Shown one piece after another: positions 8,287 to 16,738 of a stretch of 64,000 nucleotides of DNA. Under the pieces are notes generated by a model. It saw only the letters and a list, made by a program, of their open reading frames with translations, had not been told where the DNA came from and searched no databases. Source of the DNA: G963675935 sp963823895 (lineage in GTDB: Bacteria > Planctomycetota > Planctomycetia > Pirellulales > Thermoguttaceae). How positions within the stretch are numbered: the stretch's first letter is position 1; each line of letters starts with the position of its first letter. Position numbers and translations under genes: made by a program. Where the stretch lies: the NCBI GenBank assembly GCA_963823895.1, contig CAWGNG010000026.1, positions 124,001 to 188,000 on the forward strand. Direction: 5' to 3'.

Positions 8287-8547
8287 CTATGCCTCCGACA
8301 ACAGCAGCGGCGAGTCGCGCTCGATCTGGACTCGCTCGACAACGCAGCCGGCTTTCTGAACGTCGGCCACGGCGCTGCGGATGGCCGATTCAAGACAGTC
8401 TGCTTCCCGACTGAAACCGATGACCGGCACGCCACAGCAGGCCCCTGGGGTGCCATCGTCGCAGCCGGCCTCAAATAGGCGGTCGGCCAGTTCTTCGGAT
8501 ATGTCTGTCCCCGCCGCTAGGATCACCTCAAACTCATAAATCTTCAT
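8287..8547 (-). CDS. Small hypothetical protein (86 aa)
   Basis: An 86-residue protein starting MKIYEFEVILAAG, with SREADCLESAIRSAVADVQKAG in the middle and VVERVQIERDSP near the end, an alpha/beta pattern. The ATG at 8547 is preceded by AGAGG. Upstream in-frame codons to 8811 are low-complexity and overlap the next gene, so they are excluded. Two adjacent Cys (GACCGVP) are notable. Small proteins of this kind are often one half of toxin-antitoxin pairs in planctomycetes, but no partner is adjacent here. Convergent with the ParA gene. Confidence 0.6.
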   Translation of the reverse strand: MKIYEFEVILAAGTDISEELADRLFEAGCDDGTPGACCGVPVIGFSREADCLESAIRSAVADVQKAGCVVERVQIERDSPLLLSEA

Positions 8548-8672
8548 GGGCTTGCCTCTGTAGAATGCGGGCAATGATCCACTCCGCGCCGCAGCCGGTT
8601 TCCCGCGTAGCTTCATTACGCGGATTGCGACGATACAGACTCCGCCGATGTCAGGCTTAATGAGCGGACATT

Positions 8673-9157
8673 CTATTTCCGTCGCCGGGCGAAGCGGCCG
8701 AAAACGGCCAGCGAAAACGCCGCGGAAATCAGCATTAGCAGCGTTCCGGGCTCTGGCGCGGCCACGTCGGGCACGATGCCTTCGATCCAACCGAGGCGAG
8801 CGGAAATGCACGAGACCTCGCTAAAGCCGGGATCGACCTGAGTGGCATCGTCGTACGTCCAAGGGCCGTTGGCGGTAGGACCCTCGTACAAGCCGCGCTG
8901 GTCGAACAGCGCGGCGCTGATGACGGCGCTGCTGCCGTCGGGATACTTCCCGTGGCCGTGTAATTGCCAAACTGGGCTTCCAGATCCCAGCCCGCCAATC
9001 CTTGATCTTCCGACGGGGCGGTGGTATTCCGCGTCGCACTGCCGTAGATGATGACCACCCGCGCCTCGATCGCCGACACCAGCAGGCGCGTGCTGAAGAT
9101 CGCAGCCAACAGCGTGGCCCCTCGCCGCCATGAATGGCGGTGAGAAGGTGTCCGCAT
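8673..9157 (-). CDS. PEP-CTERM protein, frameshifted
   Basis: A short exported protein split by one frame break. The N-terminal part from ATG 9157 (preceded by GGAGAGG) has Arg-rich and hydrophobic signal-peptide character. The C-terminal part, read in another frame, ends APEPGTLLMLISAAFSLAVF followed by a basic tail, the PEP-CTERM tripartite sorting signal recognised by exosortase. The frames join near 8946-8951, in a short G/C run, where AQFGNYTATG continues as KYPDGSSAVISAALFDQ. Joined, the product would be about 160 residues. The intact middle suggests either a sequencing indel or a recent mutation. Confidence 0.65.
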
Positions 9158-9342
9158 TTTGCCTCTCCTCTGTTCCGTACCTCTTATGCTAGCCGGTTTT
9201 CGCATCCGAAGCAAGAAAAAAACCGGCGCGCGGCCGGCGAGGCGAGGAAGATACGGCTAAACTCCGTTGGCCGAGCGGGCCGATCACCTCTATAGCGGAT
9301 GCTGTCGCGCCGTCGTTGTCTCCACGCAAAGGGGGGGTATGT

Positions 9343-9720
9343 ATGAAACGGCTTCTAATCGCGTTGGCTTTGCCACTGTTACTGACGGCCGGCGCCGCCC
9401 GAGCCGATCGGCCCACGTCGGCCGGGTTGGGAATCGATTCCGCGGTCTCGATGAGCGAACTGCGAGTCACGCCGGAGATGTGGTTTTACAACCAGGCCAT
9501 GCGGCAATATAAGGACCCGAAAATGGCGGTGCGGGCGAACGCCGAGTACCGCTTCGCAGAACGGCAGCGGCGGATTGCAAGCATGAAATGGTTCGGCTTC
9601 TCGAACAGCCGCCCCCAAGTTTGCAGCGACCCGTTCCACAACGATTACTCGGCCCATTGGGTGGCCAATCCAGGATACCACCCGTCGCGCTGGAGCGGCG
9701 TGGGACAGCCAGGATACTAA
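9343..9720 (+). CDS. Secreted hypothetical protein (125 aa)
   Basis: A 125-residue protein with a clear Sec signal peptide (MKRLLIALALPLLLTAGAARA, cleavage after ARA, about residue 21). The mature part is rich in Tyr, Trp, Arg and Asn (MWFYNQAMRQYKDPKMAVRA, WFGFSNSRPQ, WVANPGYHPSRW) with one Cys. I do not recognise the family; proteins of similar composition occur in planctomycete periplasms. The ATG at 9343 follows a run of seven G; the in-frame region before it to 9316 is not needed. Confidence 0.7.
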   Translation: MKRLLIALALPLLLTAGAARADRPTSAGLGIDSAVSMSELRVTPEMWFYNQAMRQYKDPKMAVRANAEYRFAERQRRIASMKWFGFSNSRPQVCSDPFHNDYSAHWVANPGYHPSRWSGVGQPGY

Positions 9721-9829
9721 TGACCGCCGGACGGAGAGTTTTTGCCCCGCTGTCGAGGGAGGCGAGGACATTTTTCGGGCCTCCTCACCCGCATTCCGTG
9801 ATTCCAGCCGACTTGACCGGCGATACGGG

Positions 9830-9858
9830 TAGACACGTCCGCAGCGGCGGTCTAAAAT
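9830..9858 (+). promoter_or_regulatory. Candidate sigma70-like promoter for rpsU
   Basis: TAGACA at 9830-9835 and TAAAAT at 9853-9858 are separated by exactly 17 bases and lie about 80 bases before the rpsU start. Confidence 0.55.
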
Positions 9859-9940
9859 GCAATGCTGCGCCCGATCGAGTGGGCGGAGTCTCGCGTGGAG
9901 CTGTTTTGGGCACGGTCGTCTTAACCCAAAGGAGAAATGA

Positions 9941-10144
9941 GTGGTCAAACTGACGTTGCGGGAACGGGAGTCAATACAAGAAGCGGTGCGTCGCTTCCGC
10001 AAGCTGGTCGAGCGGAGCGGGATCAAGAAAGAGATGCGTCGCCGCGAATACTATGAAAAACCCAGCGAAATCAAGCGACGTGCCCGGTTGCGGGCCGAGC
10101 GTCGCTCCCGACGTGGCAGCACCATGGGCCAAGTCGGACTCTAA
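9941..10144 (+). CDS. rpsU: 30S ribosomal protein S21
   Basis: A 67-residue highly basic protein with the S21 pattern: VKLTLRERESIQEAVRRFRK, then RSGIKKEMRRREYYEKPSEIKRR and an Arg-rich tail. S21 joins the 30S platform late and contacts the anti-Shine-Dalgarno region. The start is GTG at 9941, supported by GGAGA 8-12 bases upstream and by family start. It is a single-gene unit with its own promoter upstream and a hairpin at its stop. Confidence 0.93.
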   Translation: MVKLTLRERESIQEAVRRFRKLVERSGIKKEMRRREYYEKPSEIKRRARLRAERRSRRGSTMGQVGL

Positions 10145-10170
10145 CGCCCAGCAAAGGCGTTCTTTTCTCT
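10143..10170 (+). terminator. Rho-independent terminator of rpsU
   Basis: AACGCC (10143-10148) pairs with GGCGTT (10156-10161), followed by CTTTTCTCT. The stem begins inside the rpsU stop codon. Confidence 0.55.
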
Positions 10171-10177
10171 GCTGTCT

Positions 10178-12346
10178 CTACTGCGGCTGACCGGGCGATC
10201 CGTGATAAGGGCGATTGGCTCGGTAGAGCTTGATCTGCGCACGGATGTCGTCGGCCGCGTCGCCGCGTTGCGCCGCGACATTGATGGCCCGTTGGGCCAT
10301 TTCAACCGCTTGCGAAAATTGCCCGACTTCGGCGTAGGCCGCCGCTAGCGCACTCAACGGCCGTGGATCATTGCCCTCGGAACGTCGCACGGCCAGTTGG
10401 GCCAGTTCAATCGCCTGCTGACCGTCTCGAATCGCCGCATCCGGCGACGTCGCCAGCCGCCAAGCCACTTGATCTACCGTGTCGACATCGTTCGGCTGCA
10501 AGCGAAGCGCCGCGCGCCATGACGCCATCGCTTCGGCATAATTGCCTTGACGTTCGAGGCACTCCGCGAGATTGTAATGGGCGTTTGCCTTGTCGGGTTT
10601 GCACTTCAGCGCACTTTGAAACTCGGCGATGGCCTCAGCGGTGCTGCCGCGACTGGCCAGCAGCACGCCGAGATTGTAATGGGCGTCGGCCAGCGTTGGG
10701 TCGTCTGCTACGGCCCGCCGGTACAGTTCAACAGCCGCGTCGATGTCGCCCGGCTCTCCGCGGTGTTCCAGGGCCATGCCGAGACTGACCCTGGCCAGCG
10801 CGTAGGGCGGCCGAAGCTTCAACGCCTGCTCGAACTCCGCGATCGCCTCGTCGTACCGCTGCGATTCGGACAAGGCAGCCCCGAGACCGTGATGGGCCGT
10901 CCAGTTGTCCGCGTTGCAATCCAAGGCGTGGGTCCAGAGCGTCTTGCTGTCGTGCCAATAAGAAACCTGCTGGTATGCAACGACGATCAGATCGAGCAGG
11001 ATGAAGGAGGCGACGGCCGCACAAGGAAGCCGCCATCGCGGCGCGGAGGCGACGAACCCGGCCGCCAACCAGACCAGCGCGACGGCCGGCCCGATCAGCG
11101 GCAGGTAGCTGTAGCGGTCGGCCATCGCCTGCGATCCCACCTGAACCAATCCGATTACCGGCACGAGCATTCCCAGGTACCAGAGCCAGCCGACGAGCAC
11201 GTAGGGATATCGCCGCCAAGCGATCAGAACCGCCAACGAAATCGCCGCCAGCAGCGCCGCGGCCATTGCCACGCGCCCGACCGCCAATCCCGAATAAGGA
11301 TAGGGATACATGGCAACCAAATTCGCCGGATAGAACCAGTGCGCCAGATAACCGACCAGCGACACCGCAGCATTGGCGAGCCGCGATGGGAAATCGATCC
11401 GATCGTTGGGGACGATGGCGGCGCACTGCGCCAAATCGTCACCGCGCAGGAGCCGGCGGAAAGGGCCAGCAACGGCAGCTTCTCGGCGAGCAGACGGGGC
11501 AGACATTCTTGTCTGCCAGAGCGGCCACGGTTCTCCCGGCAGACAGGAATGTCTGCCCCACCGTAGCCAGCGAAGCGGCCGAGCGGCCAGTAGTCCAACA
11601 ACAGCAGCACGAACGGCAGCGTCACCAACATCGGCTTGGCCATCAGCCCCAGGGCGAACAGCACGACGACAGCCAAATAGCGGACCAACGAGAATGGGCG
11701 GCGAACGTAGCCGACGTAGGCGGCCAGCGCCAGCAGAAAGAAAGTGCCGCTCAACACGTCCTTGCGTTCCGACACCCAGGCGACCGATTCCGCCCGCAAT
11801 GGGTGCAAGGCGAATAGGGCCGCCACAAAAGCGCTCGGCCAGAGCGCACCGTCATCCGCCAGAGAACCAGGAACAACAGGATCGCGTTGGCGGCGTGCAA
11901 CAGGACGTTGGTCAGATGGTGTCCCCAGGCGAACTGGAAGTATCGCGCCAGCCCGCCGCTTTCTGCTCCGCAGCGCCGCCGAGTCCGGCATCGGCATGAG
12001 GACCGTAGGCCTGGCAATCAACGATGTGCGACAGCCACGTGAGCGGATGCCAGTTGCTGCCGCGGTCGGTGGTGAACGCCCACTGGACGGCGTGGGGCGT
12101 GAGGCCGCCCTTGACGTTGTCGTTCCAGAAGACGTAATCGTAATCGTCGTAGTTGACAAAACCATGCCACAACGTCTGGCCGAAAACGAGCATCACCGCC
12201 GCCAGCAGAAAGACGCAGACGCCGGCCGCGGCGTACGCGTGTCGCTTGGATGTGTCCGGTTTGGCAGACAGCGGGACCAGACTATCGTGATTCGGCGATC
12301 GATTTTTCTGGGATCGGCGACGCATCAAGTTGCCCTGCAATGGCAA
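10178..12346 (-). pseudogene. Decayed TMTC-like membrane glycosyltransferase/TPR gene (copy A)
   Basis: Remnant of a gene homologous to the four tandem copies at 36.0-44.6 kb. In order it carries the GT-C-like first loop FVNYDDYDYVF, NWHPLTWLSH, HPLRAESVAWVSERKD, DYWPLGR, then QAMADRYSYLPLIG and about six TPR motifs. At least three frame breaks split it, near 11950, 11865 and 11440, by comparison with the paralogues. A hairpin element is inserted between DYWPLGR and EKLPLL, as in all other copies. The reading frame from about 11430 down to 10178 (TPR part) is intact. It lies immediately downstream of rfbH on the same strand. With three breaks it is probably non-functional unless the assembly is faulty. 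Confidence 0.8.
11496..11559. repeat. GGGGCAGACATTC hairpin element inside copy A
   Basis: Arms at 11496-11517 and 11538-11559 are near-perfect inverted copies (one to two mismatches) of a GGGGCAGACATTCTTGTCTG-type sequence. Each arm is itself partly palindromic (CAGACA..TGTCTG). Confidence 0.8.
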
Positions 12347-12398
12347 TTTTCCTAGACTTCATAATACGCCGATGCCGGGCGTTGCACAATGCGATCGC

Positions 12399-13710
12399 TT
12401 ATCGGTCGCGGAAGAACGCCGCGAACCGATCGGCCACGTAGTCCAAATGGTTGTCGCTCAGGCCGGGATAAACGCCGACGAAAAACGTCCGGTTCATGAT
12501 GGCGTCGGTGTTCGCCAGGTCGCCGACAACGCGGCAAGCAACGTCGCGGTACGCCGGGTGGCGAATGAGATTGCCCGAGAAAAGGCTGCGGGTTTCGATC
12601 TTCGCCGCTTCCAGAAACGCCGTCAGCTTGCTGCGGGTGACTGCGGCATCCTCGCGCACCGTGACGACAAAGCCGAAATAGGACGGCTCGCTGCCGGCCG
12701 GCGTCTCCGGCAGAATCAAGCGATCGGCCAGCGGATCGAGCATCTCGCGCAGCCGCGTCCAGTTCCGCCGCCGTGCGGCGATGAACTCCGGCAGCTTCTT
12801 CATCTGCGCAACCAATGGCCGCTTGGATGTCGGTCACCTTCAGATTGTAGCCGATGTGCGAATAGACGTACTTGTGATCGTAGCCGAAGGGCAGCGTGCC
12901 GAATTGCTGGCTGAAGCGTTGCCGGCAGGTGTCGTTGTGTCCGCCCGAGCAGTAGCAGTCGCGTCCCCAATCGCGGAACGAGCGGGCCAACCGGGCGAGT
13001 TGCGGATCGTCGGTTGCCACGGCGCCCCCTTCGCCGATGGTGATGTGATGGGCCGGGTAGAAAGAGAGCGTGGCCAGATCGCCGAAGGTGCCGACGTGCC
13101 GCCCCTGCAATTTCGTTCCCAGGGCGTCGCAGCAATCCTCGATCAGCCATAGCCCGCGCTCGCGGCACAATTTGGCCGCGGCGGCGGCGTCAAAGGGGAT
13201 TCCCATGGTGTGGGCGATCATCACGCCGCGGGTTTTCGGGCCGATGGCCGCGGCAATCGCGTCGAGCGTGGGGACATACGTGCCCAACTCGACGTCGATG
13301 AAGACCGGCACCGCGCCGATCTGCAAAATCGGATTGACCGTGGTGGGAAATGCGGCGGCGGGGGTGATGATCTCGTCGCCCGGGCGGATGCGGCGCTCGC
13401 CCAACGACGGCGAGGTCAAGGCGCTGGCGGCCACCAGGTTCGCCGACGAACCGGAATTGACCAGCATCACCGAACTGAGCGGAAAGAACTTTGCCAGGCC
13501 GGATTCCAGTTCCGCGGTGAATCGCCCGGCGGTCAGCCAGAAATCGAGGACAGCTTCTACGCCCGCGCAGAGCTCGTCGGCGTCAAAGACGCGGCCGCCG
13601 TAGTGAACCGGATCTTGGCCCGGCGAGAAGCCGCGGTCAGCGAAGGCCGCCGCGTAATACTCGCCGACCAACCGCAGGATTTCGCCGCGTTTTTCCTCGG
13701 CCTTGCCCAT
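12399..13710 (-). CDS. rfbH: CDP-4-dehydro-6-deoxyglucose-3-dehydratase (E1), frameshifted
   Basis: A DegT/DnrJ-fold PMP enzyme of about 436 residues. The internal-aldimine Lys of normal aminotransferases is replaced by His in SFYPAHHITIGEGGAV, and a C-x-C-x7-C cysteine set follows (DCYCSGGHNDTC), the [2Fe-2S] ligands of the RfbH/AscC/DdhC dehydratases. These features identify C-3 deoxygenation of CDP-4-keto-6-deoxyglucose rather than transamination. The frame breaks near 12816: IQAAIG should continue as AQMKKLPEFIAARR, needing one extra base. The remainder (12399-12815) is intact to RFAAFFRDR. Partners rfbG and rfbF are 11-13 kb upstream in the same cluster. The usual E3 reductase (AscD/DdhD) was not seen. 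Confidence 0.9.
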
Positions 13711-13720
13711 GATTCATTCC

Positions 13721-13777
13721 TTGTGGTGCAGGCGTCCCGCCTGCAGTTCTTGGGCAGGCGGGACGCCTGCACCACAA
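13721..13777. repeat. Perfect 24-bp inverted repeat between Nudix gene and rfbH
   Basis: Arms 13721-13744 and 13754-13777 are perfect reverse complements (24 bases, beginning TTGTGGTGCAGGCGTCCCGC) around a 9-base loop. There is no T-tract, so it is not a typical terminator; it has the form of the other dispersed palindromes. Confidence 0.9.
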
Positions 13778-13809
13778 AACCCGATCAACGTATGGTGACT
13801 ACCAGCGCA

Positions 13810-14310
13810 CTACGCAAATAGATATCGGTACATGTCTTGAACGGTCATGAAGTTGGCCGGGCATTTTTCGTGCCACGCCCATTGGCCAGCACGGGCGGGC
13901 TCGCTACGGCAGCGCATCGCGTCGCACAGCGGCCCCGACAAGCGGCATTCGTACAGGAACGAGATGAAATGGCCGCGAACCGGCCACTCGGGAAGAATCA
14001 CTTCATTGACGGCCAGCGGCTCGGGGCGAAAACTGACGGTCGTGCCCAGTTCGATCTCGGCGACGGCGGCGATCCGGCTGGCCAACGTCTCCTTATAACG
14101 AATGATGCCCCCTGGGATGTGCCAACCCGGCGGAAGATAACCATCGTCGCGCCACGTCAAAAGCGTGCGGCCGCCATCGTCGCGGATCAACAAATCGACG
14201 TTGACCATCGGCGTCACGCCGGCGACGAACAGAAAAACCTCCTCCGGCAATCCCTGCGACGGATTGCCCAACGACGACTTCAACTGCTTGACGATTTCGC
14301 AAAGGTCCAC
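13810..14310 (-). CDS. Nudix hydrolase resembling GDP-mannose mannosyl hydrolase
   Basis: A 166-residue protein. The Nudix region is PGGIIRYKETLASRIAAVAE followed by IELG (about residues 66-89). The normal REVxEE part is changed to AAVAEIEL, the same kind of altered Nudix box seen in GDP-mannose mannosyl hydrolases (Gmm), which hydrolyse GDP-sugars by attack at the sugar C1. N-terminal FVAGVTPMVNVDLLIRDDGGRTLLTWRDD and GWHIPGG also match Gmm-like proteins. The start is GTG at 14310. Located in a surface-sugar cluster between a radical SAM gene and rfbH, it may tune nucleotide-sugar pools. The exact substrate is not determinable. Confidence 0.82.
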   Translation of the reverse strand: MDLCEIVKQLKSSLGNPSQGLPEEVFLFVAGVTPMVNVDLLIRDDGGRTLLTWRDDGYLPPGWHIPGGIIRYKETLASRIAAVAEIELGTTVSFRPEPLAVNEVILPEWPVRGHFISFLYECRLSGPLCDAMRCRSEPARAGQWAWHEKCPANFMTVQDMYRYLFA

Positions 14311-14327
14311 TTTGTATCCAACGCACC

Positions 14328-15401
14328 CTACTTGACAAAGTCCTCGTCAAAGAATACCTCGCCATACGGCACCGGCAGCGGTTTGCCGTAAGTGCGGCCG
14401 GCGATGTACTTCTTGATGAACTCGATGTCCTCCGCGACCAGGCAGGTATCGACGTGCTCGCCGAAGTACTTGATGCTCATGCCGCGGGCGATGATGTCCT
14501 TCAGCGGCTCCTCGAAAAAGTTTCCCAGCGAAACGTGGATGTACGGGCAGGGCATCACGTCGCCGTATTTAGTGATCGACACCATCCGCTTGACCGCGAT
14601 GCAGCCGAGATCCATCCCGTAGGAGGGCGTCAAGTGCGTGAAGACGTTGTGTTTCTTCTCCAGCTCCCGCACGTAAGCCATATCGTCCTGGTCGATCAAC
14701 ATGTCGAACTTTCCCTCCCAGGCGCCGACGGGCTTGGCGTAGGTGATGAAGACGCCGACGCCGCGGCCGTTGAGGTATTCGACAAAATCGAGGAACTCCT
14801 GCGAGCGGACGCGCGGCTTGGGCACCACGGTCTGCACGATAATCGCCAGCCCCGCCTTCTGCGCCGCGTCGATGGCGCGGAGGCACTTTTCATGCGAGCC
14901 CGACTTGCGGCGGAACTCGTCGTGCTCGGCCACGTCGAGGCTGTCGAGGCTCAACTGGATTTTGTCGACGCCGATGCTCTTCAGATGTTTCGCCCGCGCG
15001 TCGTCGAGGAACCAGCCGTTGGTGTCGGAGGTGATGTAAAACTTCTGCGGATCCATCGCCGCCACGACTTCATCGAAATCGGGAAAGACCAGCGGCTCGC
15101 CGCCGGTGATGACGAAGTGGGCCAGCCCCATCTCGTCGGCCTGGCGGGAAAGCTCCTTCACGTCCTCGGGCGTAAAGCAGCGCCCCTCCTTCTTCCCCTG
15201 AAACCGCTTCACCGAGCAATGCTGGCAGCGAAAATTGCAGGTGTAGTCGTATTGGAATTGCAGGATGGCGATGCTCTCTCCCCGCTCGACCTTTTCGGCG
15301 AAGTGGAAGATTTTCTCGTAGACCCGCGGTTTTTCCCGCTTGAGTTGCTCCCGCTTCTGTTGCTCGCCCGGGCTCAACTGCGATTGTTGTTCGCATGACA
15401 T
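14328..15401 (-). CDS. Radical SAM protein with SPASM-like C-terminus
   Basis: A 357-residue protein. The radical SAM Fe-S motif CNFRCQHC (CX3CX2C) is at about residue 55, followed by ITGGEPLVFPDF (SAM-binding GGE) and IQLSLDSLD. C-terminal cysteines in LGCIAVKRM, VMPCPYIH and DTCLVAED suggest an auxiliary cluster of SPASM/twitch type. The ATG at 15401 is preceded by AGGAAAC; longer in-frame extension to 15443 overlaps the upstream gene's stop and is not needed. The upstream neighbour is a sugar methyltransferase-like gene 22 bases away. It probably modifies a sugar or nucleotide sugar in this cluster, but the reaction is unknown. Confidence 0.87.
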   Translation of the reverse strand: MSCEQQSQLSPGEQQKREQLKREKPRVYEKIFHFAEKVERGESIAILQFQYDYTCNFRCQHCSVKRFQGKKEGRCFTPEDVKELSRQADEMGLAHFVITGGEPLVFPDFDEVVAAMDPQKFYITSDTNGWFLDDARAKHLKSIGVDKIQLSLDSLDVAEHDEFRRKSGSHEKCLRAIDAAQKAGLAIIVQTVVPKPRVRSQEFLDFVEYLNGRGVGVFITYAKPVGAWEGKFDMLIDQDDMAYVRELEKKHNVFTHLTPSYGMDLGCIAVKRMVSITKYGDVMPCPYIHVSLGNFFEEPLKDIIARGMSIKYFGEHVDTCLVAEDIEFIKKYIAGRTYGKPLPVPYGEVFFDEDFVK

Positions 15402-15423
15402 GGCTATTGTTTCCTGTTGTAGT

Positions 15424-16647
15424 CTAAACCTCTTCCAGTCCAAAATCTCTCAATATGGCAACGGCCAAACTGCCGCCGAAACGTCGGCGGAGAATCCGGC
15501 CGACTTCATCGGAATAACTCGCCGCCATGACGATCACCGCGTCCACCGGGTTCGCGTCGAGCGTCTCGGGCGAAACGATGGGGACGTGCGTCGCGGGGGT
15601 GAACTTGCCTTGCTTAAACGGGGCGGAATCGACAACGTACTCGATCTTCTGCGCCAGCCCCAACAGCGCCACGAGCGCCAAAGCCTGGTGGCTCGCGCCC
15701 CAGACGGCCACCCGTCCGGCGGCAAAGCGACGGAGATACGATTCGATGCCGGCGCGAAGCTGCGTCATCTGTTGGCGGAAAAGCGACAAGTCCAACGGCC
15801 CCCTCTCCTCACGGGAAAAGGGGACAGGCACCTTTTTTGCGAAGCACCCGCAGGGCCGTTCCGGCAAAAGGTGCCTGTCCGCTTTTTCCGCTACCTTCAC
15901 AATAGCAGAAATCATGTAATCGTGCCACACTTCGGTACAGTCGAGGACCTCGAAACCACCCAATCGCAGCGTTGTGGACAATGTCTCCTTCGTGAAATAG
16001 AAGAGGTGGTCGGCGATGAACTCGGCAAAAAGCTTCGTCCGCAGGACCATGTCGAAGTTGGGGACCTCGACCAACCCGATGGCCTCGGGGGCCAAGAGGT
16101 TGGCGATGCCGGCCAGCGTCGCCGTCGGCCGGGGCAGGTGTTCGAGGAAGTTGAGGATGAAGAAGGCGTCGAACGGAACCTCGGGGAGTTGACAGTCGCC
16201 CCCCTCCACGAATCCGCGGGCGACCGCCAGCCCCGCAGCCATGCACTGCTCGACCGAGGACTTCAGGTGCTCCACCCCGTACGCCCGCACGCCGCACTGA
16301 TGCATGATCGAGAGATACTCGCCGCGGCCGCAGCCGATCTCGATCACCTTCTTCCCCTGTAGGCCGAAACGCTCGACGAAACCGCGGAACTGCCGCTCGC
16401 GGAACTCCGTCATTTCCGGGGAGACGGCGGCCGAGCGGATCACGTCCCTGTAATACGAGACGGGCTCGCCGTTGAGTTGCACCAGACCGCAAGCCGAGCA
16501 CTGGCAGACTTCCAGATCGACGCCTGTGTCGCCTTCGAGCGAATCGGCGTCGGGAAACGCTTGTGCCCCCACCGGCATCCCCTCGTACCGCAACAGCGGC
16601 TCGTCGAAGAACGCCCCCCCGCACACTCTGCACTTGTCGATCGGCAT
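15424..16647 (-). CDS. Sugar C-methyltransferase-like SAM methyltransferase
   Basis: About 407 residues. Order: N-terminal zinc-binding module (CRVCGG ... CQCSACGL, about 5-65), class I SAM methyltransferase (VIEIGCGRGEYLSIM about 100-115, FFILNFLEHLPRPTATL about 170) and a C-terminal Rossmann-like domain (VAVWGASHQALALVALL about 305, IEYVVDSAPFKQGKF). This three-part layout is that of NDP-sugar C-methyltransferases (TylC3/NovU type). The ATG at 16647 is chosen because residues upstream are translated palindrome. A second palindrome (15822-15880) lies in frame between the methyltransferase and C-terminal domains, adding a linker of about 20 residues. The TPP enzyme gene is just upstream. Confidence 0.85.
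   Translation of the reverse strand: MPIDKCRVCGGAFFDEPLLRYEGMPVGAQAFPDADSLEGDTGVDLEVCQCSACGLVQLNGEPVSYYRDVIRSAAVSPEMTEFRERQFRGFVERFGLQGKKVIEIGCGRGEYLSIMHQCGVRAYGVEHLKSSVEQCMAAGLAVARGFVEGGDCQLPEVPFDAFFILNFLEHLPRPTATLAGIANLLAPEAIGLVEVPNFDMVLRTKLFAEFIADHLFYFTKETLSTTLRLGGFEVLDCTEVWHDYMISAIVKVAEKADRHLLPERPCGCFAKKVPVPFSREERGPLDLSLFRQQMTQLRAGIESYLRRFAAGRVAVWGASHQALALVALLGLAQKIEYVVDSAPFKQGKFTPATHVPIVSPETLDANPVDAVIVMAASYSDEVGRILRRRFGGSLAVAILRDFGLEEV
15822..15880. repeat. In-frame palindrome inside the methyltransferase gene
   Basis: GGACAGGCACCTTTT-type arm at 15822-15840 pairs with its complement at 15864-15880 around a 23-base loop. A related sequence occurs at 19247-19299. It preserves the reading frame. 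Confidence 0.8.
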
Positions 16648-16678
16648 GGCGTTTATCCGCTTATTGGCTTTCTGCGTT

Positions 16679-16729
16679 GGGGTGGCAGTTGCACTGCCAC
16701 CCCCGGGCCGGCAGTGCAACTGCTGGCCC
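16679..16729. repeat. Double hairpin between methyltransferase and TPP-enzyme genes
   Basis: First hairpin GGGGTGGCAGT (16679-16689) with ACTGCCACCCC (16693-16703), perfect; second GGGCCGGCAGT (16705-16715) with ACTGCTGGCCC (16719-16729), one mismatch. Same family as the elements at 37.7, 43.95, 47.6, 52.4 and 55.7 kb. Confidence 0.88.
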
Positions 16730-16738
16730 AACGAAGTG

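Noticed and set aside
12399..13710. rfbH considered as an ordinary sugar aminotransferase
   Set aside because: The PLP Lys is replaced by His and the iron-sulfur cysteine set is present, as in 3-dehydratases.
13721..13777. Palindromes considered as intrinsic terminators
   Set aside because: Nearly all lack a T-tract on either side, and several are inside genes. Only the hairpin at 10143-10170 qualifies.
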